Shown here one piece after another: positions 34,149 through 41,302 of a stretch of 64,000 nt of DNA (position 1 is its first letter; every line of letters starts with the position of its first letter). Below the pieces are notes generated by a model, which was not told where the DNA came from, searched no databases, and saw only the letters and a program-made list of their open reading frames with translations. Source of the stretch: Hymenobacter telluris (GTDB lineage Bacteria > Bacteroidota > Bacteroidia > Cytophagales > Hymenobacteraceae); NCBI RefSeq assembly GCF_017313265.1, contig NZ_JAFLQZ010000012.1:62001-126000 (forward strand), read 5' to 3'. A program made the translations under genes and the position numbers.

Positions 34149-34238
34149 GGGTGTAGAGACGCATACTTGCGTCTCGTCGTATTAACGAAATCGGTCAGCG
34201 GTGCGAACGACAAGACGCAAGTATGCGTCTCTACACCC
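34149..34238. repeat. Long inverted repeat, GTAGAGACGC type
   Basis: The arms 34149-34180 and 34207-34238 are complementary with one mismatch over 32 bases, with a 26-base loop. It shares GTAGAGACGC and the internal ...GCGTCT ending with the repeat at 25152-25265. It lies between a T9SS gene and the phosphosugar mutase gene. Confidence 0.93.
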
Positions 34239-34271
34239 TAACAACCAGGTTTCGTTGGTTCGCACAGCTTC

Positions 34272-34299
34272 TTGGTAACTAGCAAACCACCTACTTTTA
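34272..34299 (+). promoter_or_regulatory. Promoter of the phosphosugar mutase gene
   Basis: TTG at 34272-34274 and TACTTTTA at 34292-34299 are separated by 17 bases. The -7 element has one mismatch to TAnnTTTG. The ATG is 60 bases downstream. Confidence 0.4.
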
Positions 34300-34358
34300 G
34301 CATAAATCTGCTTTTCTTTACCGCCACGCTTGCCCTCTATTCTTTCAACTCCCTCCTC

Positions 34359-36095
34359 ATGGCCCTTACCGACGCAGTTCAGCAAAAAATAAACACCTGG
34401 CTCACCGGCAACTACGATGCCGCCACCCAAGCCGAAATCCGGGAACTACAAGCCCAGAATCAGGAAGATGCGTTGTCCGATGCTTTCTACCGCGACCTGG
34501 AATTCGGGACGGGCGGGCTACGCGGCGTGATGGGCGCCGGCTCCAACCGCATGAACCGCTACACGCTGGGCATGGCCACCCAGGGCCTTAGCAACTACCT
34601 GTTGCAGCAGTTTGCCGGCCAGGAAATCAAGGTGGCTATTGCCCACGACTCGCGCAACAACAGCAAGGAATTCGCCCGCATTGCCGCCGATATTTTCTCG
34701 GCCAATGGCATTACCGTGTACCTGTTTGAGGCCCTACGGCCCACGCCGGAGCTGTCGTTTACCATCCGCCAACTGGGCTGCCAGAGCGGCTGCGTGGTAA
34801 CGGCCTCGCACAACCCCAAGGAGTACAATGGCTTCAAGGTGTACTGGAACGACGGCGCCCAAGTTGTAGCCCCCCACGACAAAAACATCATCAAGGAAGT
34901 GGAGGCCATCCGCTCCGTGGATGAGGTGAAGTTCCAGGCCGACGAGTCCAAGGTGCACATCATCGGGGCTGAGCTAGACGAGGCCTACCTCGCCAAAGTG
35001 AAGTCATTGAGCATCAACCCCGCCGCCATCCAGCGCCAGCACGACCTGAAAATCGTGTACACGCCGCTGCACGGCACCGGCATTACGCTGGTACCGAAGG
35101 CGCTGGCGCAGCTTGGTTTCACCAACGTGCACATCGTGGAAGGCCAGGCCACGCCCGACGGTAATTTCCCCACCGTACAGTCGCCGAACCCCGAGGAGAA
35201 AGTAGCCATGCAAATGGCCCTCGACCAAGCCAAGGAACTGGATACCGACATCGTGCTGGCCACCGACCCCGACGCCGACCGGGTGGGCATGGCGGTGAAG
35301 AACACGCTGGGCGAATGGGTGCTGGTGAACGGCAACCAAACCGCCGCGCTCCTCACCTACTACCTGCTGTCGGCGCGCAAGCAGGCCGGCAAAATGACCG
35401 ACAAAGACTTCATCGTCTACACCATTGTAACCAGCGAAATGCTGGGCGACATTGCCGATTCGTACGGCGTGAAAAGCTACCAGACGCTGACCGGCTTCAA
35501 GTACATTGCCGGTTTGATTCGGGAGCTGGAAGGCAAGGAAACCTACATCGGGGGCGGCGAGGAAAGCTACGGCTTCATGATTGGCGACTTCGTGCGCGAC
35601 AAAGACGCCATATCGGCCTGCGCTATGATTGCCGAAATGGCTGCCGTAGCCAAAGACAACGGCCGCACGCTCTACGAGGAAATGACCCAGATGTACGCCA
35701 CCTACGGCCTGTACCGCGAGCATCTGATTTCGCTCACCAAGAAAGGCCAGCGCGGGGCCGAGGAAATCCAGGAAATGATGGCGGGCCTCCGCGCCAACCC
35801 GCCCGCAACCATTGCCGGCTCGGAAGTGGTGGAGCTGCGCGACTACAAAACCGGCCTGCTCCACGACCTGCGCACCGGCCAGCAAACGCCCACCGGCCTG
35901 GAGTCCAGCAACGTGCTCCAGTTCCTCACCGCCGACGGCAGCAAGATTTCGGCCCGCCCCTCCGGCACCGAGCCCAAAATCAAGTTCTATTTCAGCGTGA
36001 AAGCCCCGCTCAAGTCGCACGTTGACTTCGCCTTGGTGGAAAAGCAGCTCAACGAGAAGATTGAAGCCATTATTGAGGATATGCAGCTGAAGTAA
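34359..36095 (+). CDS. Phospho-sugar mutase (phosphoglucomutase/phosphomannomutase)
   Basis: 578 residues from the ATG at 34359. This is an alpha-D-phosphohexomutase of the long bacterial type. Phosphoserine loop TASHNPKEYNG has Ser150. The metal loop is DPDADRVGM. The sugar-binding loop is GGGEESYGFMIGDFVRDKDA. The phosphate-binding loop RPSGTEPKIKFYFSV is near the C-terminus. It likely interconverts glucose-1-phosphate and glucose-6-phosphate, which would link beta-glucan-derived sugar to glycolysis; mannose substrates are equally possible. The in-frame codon at 34272 falls in the promoter and is rejected as start. Confidence 0.94.
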   Translation: MALTDAVQQKINTWLTGNYDAATQAEIRELQAQNQEDALSDAFYRDLEFGTGGLRGVMGAGSNRMNRYTLGMATQGLSNYLLQQFAGQEIKVAIAHDSRNNSKEFARIAADIFSANGITVYLFEALRPTPELSFTIRQLGCQSGCVVTASHNPKEYNGFKVYWNDGAQVVAPHDKNIIKEVEAIRSVDEVKFQADESKVHIIGAELDEAYLAKVKSLSINPAAIQRQHDLKIVYTPLHGTGITLVPKALAQLGFTNVHIVEGQATPDGNFPTVQSPNPEEKVAMQMALDQAKELDTDIVLATDPDADRVGMAVKNTLGEWVLVNGNQTAALLTYYLLSARKQAGKMTDKDFIVYTIVTSEMLGDIADSYGVKSYQTLTGFKYIAGLIRELEGKETYIGGGEESYGFMIGDFVRDKDAISACAMIAEMAAVAKDNGRTLYEEMTQMYATYGLYREHLISLTKKGQRGAEEIQEMMAGLRANPPATIAGSEVVELRDYKTGLLHDLRTGQQTPTGLESSNVLQFLTADGSKISARPSGTEPKIKFYFSVKAPLKSHVDFALVEKQLNEKIEAIIEDMQLK

Positions 36096-36121
36096 ACTTA
36101 GTTTGCTTTATAGCTTTTCAC

Positions 36122-36153
36122 ACAACAGCCCGGCTATTTGGCCGGGCTGTTGT
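36122..36153 (+). terminator. Terminator after the phosphosugar mutase gene
   Basis: ACAACAGCCCGGC and GCCGGGCTGTTGT pair over TATTTG, 27 bases after the stop. Confidence 0.85.
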
Positions 36154-36176
36154 GGTTTCATTCTGTCATATCTCAC

Positions 36177-36683
36177 ATGGAATCTTCCCCCACTGGCAGG
36201 CAGTCTCAGCCTACCACCACTATTTTCATTCAAGATTCAAATGATATCGTGCGCACAGCAGCACTTGCTATCATGGCAGTTCTTTTATTTTATACTGGCG
36301 TTGTTGTTACTGGAGTTATTTGCTCAGTTGCCTGCATACTATCAGCTACTTCTAATAAAGGATTGGAAGTAGATACTCGCGCCCGTGACTACCGCATATT
36401 CACATCAGTGGCCGGGTTTAAAATTGGTGATTGGGAACCTCTTCCCGAAGCTCACAGCATCACCATGAAGTTCTATGCTGAACTTTTTACTTCCACTAGG
36501 ACAACACGTGTTACATTAAAAGATGGCCGTTATATCATTATGTTTTCAATTCCCGATTCCAGCCAAGGTGTCATCATTTATCAAGCGTCAACATACAAAG
36601 CTGCGAAGCATCTGACCGAAGCGTTGGCGCAGGTATTAGGCATTGAAGCCAAAATTTATAACAAGTTCGGGCAATTGGAATAA
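36177..36683 (+). CDS. Membrane-anchored protein of unknown function
   Basis: 168 residues from the ATG at 36177; the in-frame start at 36138 overlaps a terminator and is less likely. One long hydrophobic segment, perhaps two short helices, covers about 24-57 (IVRTAALAIMAVLLFYTGVVVTGVICSVACILSAT). The soluble C-terminal part carries DTRARDYRIFTSVAGFKIGDWEPL and VTLKDGRYIIMFSI, a strand-rich pattern like small PH-type or cytoplasmic membrane-associated domains. Its codon use is visibly more AT-rich than its neighbours, which hints at recent acquisition. I do not recognise a family. Confidence 0.75.
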   Translation: MESSPTGRQSQPTTTIFIQDSNDIVRTAALAIMAVLLFYTGVVVTGVICSVACILSATSNKGLEVDTRARDYRIFTSVAGFKIGDWEPLPEAHSITMKFYAELFTSTRTTRVTLKDGRYIIMFSIPDSSQGVIIYQASTYKAAKHLTEALAQVLGIEAKIYNKFGQLE

Positions 36684-36692
36684 GGCTATTTC

Positions 36693-37529
36693 CTACTCCT
36701 TTTTCATCTGGTAGAACCGCACGTAATCCACCAGCATCTGCTGGGGAAAGGCATCGGCATCAATGCCTTTCTGGCCGCCCCACTCGCCGCCGACGGCCAC
36801 GTTGAGCAGCAGATGAAACGGCTTGTCCCAGGGCCAGGCTTCCCAACCGGTGTTTTCGTTGCGGGTAGCGAAGTAGAGTTGCCCATCGATTTCGGCGGTG
36901 ATGGTTTCGGGGGTCCATTCCACGGCGTAGGTGTGGAAGGCGGTGGTGGCGTCGGGTAGTTTGGTGACGCCGGTTTTCTGGTTGTTGATGCGGAAATAGT
37001 AGGCCTTGCAGTGGGTGCTGGCGTGAATCACGTTGGGGTCGTAGCCAACGTGCTCCATGATGTCGATTTCGCCGTTGTCGGGCCAACTGTGGTTGCCGTA
37101 GGGGTTTTGGTCGGGCAGCATCCAGATGGCCGGCCAGGTGCCGCGCCCGCCCGGAATACGGGCCCGTATTTCAAACCGGCCGTAGGTCTGGCTACCGCCT
37201 TTGCCCTTGGACAGTAGCCGCGCCGAGGTGTACTCATGGCCGGGCATCAGGGATTCGCGGCGGGCTTCCACTATCAGGTTGCCGCCTTCGACGCGGGCGT
37301 TTTCGCGGCGGGCCTTGGTGTAGTATTGCAGCTCTTTGTTGCCCCAGCCGTTGCCGCCTACATCATACTTCCACTTAGTGGAATCGGGCAGGCCAGTGTA
37401 GTTGAACTCGTCGCTCCAGGCCAGCTTGCGGAAGGTGTGGCGCGGCGTGGCGGGCGGGGCAGAAACAGGTTGAGTGTACCCGAAGATGTCACTCACAAAT
37501 AGAAAGCCGGAAACTAGGATGGAAATCAT
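36693..37529 (-). CDS. GH16 endo-beta-1,3-glucanase, secreted
   Basis: 278 residues. A short hydrophobic N-terminus (MISILVSGFLFVSDIFGYTQPVSA) acts as signal peptide; there is no lipobox and no T9SS tail. The GH16 domain fills the rest. GEIDIMEH has Glu154 (nucleophile) and Glu159 (acid/base). The start KLAWSDEFNYTGLPDSTKWKYDVGGNGWGNKELQYY and end HLLLNVAVGGEWGGQKGIDADAFPQQMLVDYVRFYQ are of laminarinase type. It is probably periplasmic, acting on imported oligosaccharides. It follows the susC-1 operon in orientation but is separated from it by two inverted repeats. Confidence 0.93.
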   Translation of the reverse strand: MISILVSGFLFVSDIFGYTQPVSAPPATPRHTFRKLAWSDEFNYTGLPDSTKWKYDVGGNGWGNKELQYYTKARRENARVEGGNLIVEARRESLMPGHEYTSARLLSKGKGGSQTYGRFEIRARIPGGRGTWPAIWMLPDQNPYGNHSWPDNGEIDIMEHVGYDPNVIHASTHCKAYYFRINNQKTGVTKLPDATTAFHTYAVEWTPETITAEIDGQLYFATRNENTGWEAWPWDKPFHLLLNVAVGGEWGGQKGIDADAFPQQMLVDYVRFYQMKKE

Positions 37530-37869
37530 GTAGTAAAGTGCAAACTCTTACTCGTTCTGAGTGGTCCTTCAACAAAATAAACATCCTGCGGGGTTGGCTG
37601 GGCTTGGCTACTGCTTCGCTGCAACAATGCAACCGAATAGTAGTCAAGCCCCAGCCAACCCCGCAGGACGTTGCAGTAACCAATGGGGGCAGCCGCACCC
37701 GGCCTCCATTACTCCGGGTGCAGCCACCGCCCAGTCCGGCGGGTCAAATTCCCAAAAAATCCCCGCCGGAATTTTGCGAGTAACTGAGTAGCGGAGTAAC
37801 TGAGTAATCGTTCTGCTGGCGCTATCGAGCATTTAGAACGATTACTCAGTTACTCCGCTACTCAGCTAC
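37530..37869. other. Gap between two GH16 genes, filled by two inverted repeats
   Basis: About 340 bases. They contain the inverted repeats 37584-37668 and 37778-37871 and a short linker between them. No operator copy is found; a CTTAC string near 37546 does not match the motif outside that core. Confidence 0.7.
37584..37668. repeat. Long inverted repeat
   Basis: The arms 37584-37612 and 37639-37668 (TCCTGCGGGGTTGGCTGGG start) are complementary apart from one indel and one substitution near the loop. The sequence is not shared with other repeats in the window. Confidence 0.9.
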
Positions 37870-37871
37870 TC
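37778..37871. repeat. Long inverted repeat overlapping a GH16 stop codon
   Basis: Arms of 37 bases (37778-37814 and 37835-37871) differ at one position. Each arm carries internal tandem GAGTAACTGAGTA units. The right arm reaches into the stop codon of the lipoprotein GH16 gene, so it would terminate or stabilise that operon mRNA. Confidence 0.93.
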
Positions 37872-38739
37872 ATTGTGGATACTGGTAGTGCCGCACGTAG
37901 TCCACCTCCATTTGCTGGGGGAAGGTGACGGTGCCGTCGGGGTTGCCGTCGAAGTTGCCGCCAACGGCCACGTTCAGAATCACGAAGAATGGGTTGTTGA
38001 ATGGGTAGGCGAAAGTGCCCACGTCGGCGTTGGTGAAGCGGTAGTACTCCTGCCCATCCAGGAAAAAGCGCATCAGGTTTTTGCTGCGCACCACCGAAAA
38101 CACGTGGTAGTCGTCGGAGAGGTCGGCAGTGAGCTGCTTGGTAGTGCCTTTGTACTGGTGCGTAGCCGAGCTGCTACCGTAGTGCATGGTGGACAGCATC
38201 TCGCGGGGCTTGCTACCGCGCAGCTCCATGATGTCGATTTCGCCGCATACGGGCCAGTTGTTCTGGTCGATGTCGGCGCCCAGCATCCAGATGGCGGGCC
38301 ACACGCCTTTACCCTTCGGCACCTTGGCGCGGATATCCGTCCGGCCGAACTGGAAGCTCTGCTTGCCTTTGGTAATCAGCCGGGCCGAGGTGTAGCTGCT
38401 CCCCTGCTGCCGCGCCCGGATGATCAGCTTGCTGCCATCAACCAGCACGTTGTCGGGGGAGCTGGTGTAGGTTTGCAGCTCGTTGTTGCCCCAGCCGCCG
38501 GCGCCCAGCTCGCAGGTCCATTTGGTTAAATCGAGGGTGTTGGCGTTGAACTCGTCGCTCCACACCTGGTTGGTGTATTGGGCGTAGTCGCGCGCTTCCT
38601 CGTTCACCGCCGTTGCCGTAGGTGTTGGGGCCGGAATGTTCTTGGTTTTGGTTTCGGTGCACGAGGCCAAGCTCAGAGCCAGCCCGCAGCCGGCCCCGAG
38701 AAATGCGTTGCGTCGTAGCCGCTCACGTATAGTAGTCAT
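37870..38739 (-). CDS. GH16 endo-beta-1,3-glucanase, lipoprotein
   Basis: 289 residues with lipobox LSLASC (Cys27), a Thr/Pro linker, then the GH16 domain from about 55. GEIDIMEL has Glu167 and Glu172. The start QVWSDEFNANTLDLTKWTCELGAGGWGNNELQTY and end FFVILNVAVGGNFDGNPDGTVTFPQQMEVDYVRHYQ are laminarinase-like. It is likely anchored at the cell surface as the endo-acting enzyme of the locus. It is the last gene of the minus-strand operon susC-1, susD-1, glycan-binding lipoprotein, GH16. Confidence 0.94.
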   Translation of the reverse strand: MTTIRERLRRNAFLGAGCGLALSLASCTETKTKNIPAPTPTATAVNEEARDYAQYTNQVWSDEFNANTLDLTKWTCELGAGGWGNNELQTYTSSPDNVLVDGSKLIIRARQQGSSYTSARLITKGKQSFQFGRTDIRAKVPKGKGVWPAIWMLGADIDQNNWPVCGEIDIMELRGSKPREMLSTMHYGSSSATHQYKGTTKQLTADLSDDYHVFSVVRSKNLMRFFLDGQEYYRFTNADVGTFAYPFNNPFFVILNVAVGGNFDGNPDGTVTFPQQMEVDYVRHYQYPQ

Positions 38740-38783
38740 TGAAACGCGCTTAGGGTAGTGGTGCTAAACAGCCAGGAGGCCGC

Positions 38784-39605
38784 TTACGGCTTCACTACCA
38801 TTTTGATAGTGAATACAGTGCCCCCGTTCTGGCCGCTGCCGGCCCGCAAAGTCATCTTCTGGCTGTCGATGGTCAGAATGCGGTACACCCGCTCGGTGGG
38901 CGAAGCATCGGTGGCGGCAATGAAGGCACCTGCACGAGACAAGGTGAACTGAGCCAAGCCAGTGCCTACGGCCGGTGCAAATACAAACGGCGACGTGCCC
39001 GACTCCGGCGTGGTGCAGATGTAGCCGGCTGCCGCCGAGAAGGTCTGGGCTTTGGCGTTGTAGGTGAACGTGTTACTGGTGGAGAAAGTGTATTCGTCGT
39101 CGGACTGGCAGGTAGGCAAGGCTCCGGCCGCAACGCCAGCAAAGTAAGTGGCGGGAGCAGCCTCGGTGCCCACGGTAATAGGGGCATTGGCGGCATTGTC
39201 AATCATCCAGGTGCGCGACGAGCCGCCGGTCAGCAGCTGGTTCACCAGGTTGAGCGTGGAGGCAATTACCACGTCCTGGGTGGCGGAAACAGTGGTACCG
39301 GCCCGGCCGGCCGTGGTCAGCTTCACTTTAAAGGTGCCGCCCTGGGTGTAGACGTGCGTAACGGTTTTGCCCGAGCCAATGGTACCGTCGCCGAAGTCCC
39401 ACTGGTAGAGGAAAGCATCCGGGCTGGTGCTGGTGCTCGTAAACGTTACTTCCGAGGTGAGGCCCACCACGCGGGGCGCCGAGGCCGTGAAGCTCGACTC
39501 GGGCTTGGGGCCTTCCAGCTTGCCTTCGTCTTCTTTGTCGCAGGCAGTGAGCAGGAGCGCGCCGGCCAGTACGGCCAGCGTCGCTTTATTCAGGATATAG
39601 TTCAT
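38784..39605 (-). CDS. PKD-domain surface glycan-binding lipoprotein (SusE/F position)
   Basis: 273 residues with lipobox LLLTAC (Cys22) followed by an acidic DKEDEGKLEG stretch of the kind that helps surface export. A PKD domain covers about 38-115 (QWDFGDGTIGSGKTVTHVYTQGGTFKVKLTTAG). The C-terminal half (about 120-273) is strand-rich, with SSRTWMIDNAANAPITVG, SDDEYTFSTSNTFTYN and RVYRILTIDSQKMTLRAGSG. Placed right after susD and before a GH16 gene, it is most likely the surface glycan-binding protein that holds beta-glucan. The ligand is inferred from neighbours. Confidence 0.85.
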   Translation of the reverse strand: MNYILNKATLAVLAGALLLTACDKEDEGKLEGPKPESSFTASAPRVVGLTSEVTFTSTSTSPDAFLYQWDFGDGTIGSGKTVTHVYTQGGTFKVKLTTAGRAGTTVSATQDVVIASTLNLVNQLLTGGSSRTWMIDNAANAPITVGTEAAPATYFAGVAAGALPTCQSDDEYTFSTSNTFTYNAKAQTFSAAAGYICTTPESGTSPFVFAPAVGTGLAQFTLSRAGAFIAATDASPTERVYRILTIDSQKMTLRAGSGQNGGTVFTIKMVVKP

Positions 39606-39643
39606 GGGGTAAGAAGCACTGAGAAGTCGTGGGAAAGAACGGC

Positions 39644-41188
39644 TTAGTAGCCGGGGTTTTGCACTAGGCCGGGGTTGGCATCCAGCTCCGACTGCGGAAT
39701 GGGCAGCACCAGGTTTTTCTCGGTCGGGATGCCGCGGGTGATGCCAAAAGTGCGCAGGTAGGCGGCCTGGGCCGTCATCACCGGAATCAAGCCGTATTGC
39801 GTGCCGTTGTAGCGCTTCAAATCAAACCACCGGTCGAACTCGAACGCCAGCTCGTATTTCCGCTCGCGCAGCACGGCCCCCGTGAAGTCGGTGGTGCTGG
39901 AAGTCAGGTCGCGGGCTGCTGATGGCGTGTTGATAGGCAAACCGAACGCCCGGCGGCGCACTTTGTTGATGGCCTCCAGCCCTTCGGTAGTTGGCCCCAC
40001 GGCTTCGGCCAGAATCAGGTACATCTCGGCCAGGCGCAGTACCGGCACGTTCAGGCCCGAGTCCCAGATGTTGGTGTTCACCTTGCCGATAAACCACTTC
40101 TTGCAGTTGTAGCCGAACGGCGAGCCGGTAGCCCGCGGAGCCTGCCGGCCACCGTCGGGGTACACGTCGCCGGGCACCCAGATGGTAACGGCTTTGCGGG
40201 TGTCGCCGGCTTCGTAGCCGTTCACGAAATCGGGTTCCGGAATGTTGAAGCCGTAGCCGCTACCGGGCGTTTGGTTGGCCCCGCGGGGTCCGAAAAACTC
40301 GTTCATCGACGAGCCCACGTTGTTGCGGTCGTACTCATTGCGGCCGTTGATAAACTGCACCTCGAACAGCGACTCCTGCCCGTTTTCGTTGGCCACCTTG
40401 AAGTTGTCGCCGTAATTGGGCCACAGCGTCTTCCCAGAGCTATTGATTACCTCGCGGGCCCGCTGGGCGGCCAGGGCTTTCTTACTGGCGTCACCCATGG
40501 CAGCTTCGGTGATGTACACTTTAGCTAGCAAACCAGTGGCAGCCCATTTGGTGGCCCGGCCCAGGTCGGCGCCGCTGTAGGACGGCGGCAGGTTGCCGAT
40601 GGCGTCGGTCAAATCCTGCTCAATCTGCTTGTAGACTTCGGAAGCAGCAGTGCGCGGAATATTTACGGCCGCGGGGCTGGCCGGCGGGGCCGTGAACAGC
40701 GGCACGTCGCCGTAGACCCGCACTAGGTCGAAGTAGTACTTGGCCCGCAGAAACTGCGCTTCGCCGAGGCAGCGCTTCTTGATGTCGGGGTCCATGTTGG
40801 CAATGCCGGGCACCTTTTGCAGCACCAGATTGGCGCGCTGCAACCCAATGAAGCTGCCACCCCACAGGCGGTTTATCACGGTGTTGGTGGACGGAATGTT
40901 GAAGGCTTCGAGCTGCTTGTACTCGATGCCGTCGTTGCCGTCGTCGCCGCCCGTTACCGAAATGTCGGCCATGATGTCAAAGGCCCACATGGAAAGGTTG
41001 TATTGGCCTTCCTTGGTCAGCTCGCTATAGGCTGCGGTGGTAGCCTGAATGGCGTCCTGCTGGCTCTGGTAGAAGTTGGCATCGGTAATCTGGTCGGCGG
41101 GGGCTTCTTCCAGGAATTTTTCGCCGCAGCCAGTCAGTAGTCCTAACGACAGCAGGAAGGCGCCGCAGGTGAATTTCGAGATAGTCAT
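39644..41188 (-). CDS. susD: SusD/RagB family nutrient-binding lipoprotein 1
   Basis: 514 residues from the ATG at 41188, giving lipobox GLLTGC (Cys21). SusD hallmarks are present: EKFLEEAPADQITDANFYQSQQDAIQATTAAYSEL, ANLVLQKVPGIANMDPDIKKRCLGEAQFLRAKYYFDLVRVYGDVPLF (TPR-like helices) and the C-terminal RERKYELAFEFDRWFDLKRYN and LPIPQSELDANPGLVQNPGY. It is the surface lid of the SusCD importer. The gene lies 114 bases after susC-1 and 38 bases before the PKD lipoprotein gene, so it is one operon. An in-frame ATG at 41254 would hide the signal peptide. Confidence 0.96.
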   Translation of the reverse strand: MTISKFTCGAFLLSLGLLTGCGEKFLEEAPADQITDANFYQSQQDAIQATTAAYSELTKEGQYNLSMWAFDIMADISVTGGDDGNDGIEYKQLEAFNIPSTNTVINRLWGGSFIGLQRANLVLQKVPGIANMDPDIKKRCLGEAQFLRAKYYFDLVRVYGDVPLFTAPPASPAAVNIPRTAASEVYKQIEQDLTDAIGNLPPSYSGADLGRATKWAATGLLAKVYITEAAMGDASKKALAAQRAREVINSSGKTLWPNYGDNFKVANENGQESLFEVQFINGRNEYDRNNVGSSMNEFFGPRGANQTPGSGYGFNIPEPDFVNGYEAGDTRKAVTIWVPGDVYPDGGRQAPRATGSPFGYNCKKWFIGKVNTNIWDSGLNVPVLRLAEMYLILAEAVGPTTEGLEAINKVRRRAFGLPINTPSAARDLTSSTTDFTGAVLRERKYELAFEFDRWFDLKRYNGTQYGLIPVMTAQAAYLRTFGITRGIPTEKNLVLPIPQSELDANPGLVQNPGY

Positions 41189-41302
41189 GATCAGGTAAGT
41201 GGGAATTTGAAATGGATTTAGGTAGTAGGCAGTAAGTAGTAGGATGTCAGGCACCTGCTTTTCAAGTACTTATTCTTTATCCAATTACTCATGACCCACC
41301 AG

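Noticed and set aside
41215..41300. Possible inverted repeat between susD-1 and susC-1
   Set aside because: GTAGTAGGCAGTAAGTAGTAGG is repetitive, but no complementary arm of useful length exists.
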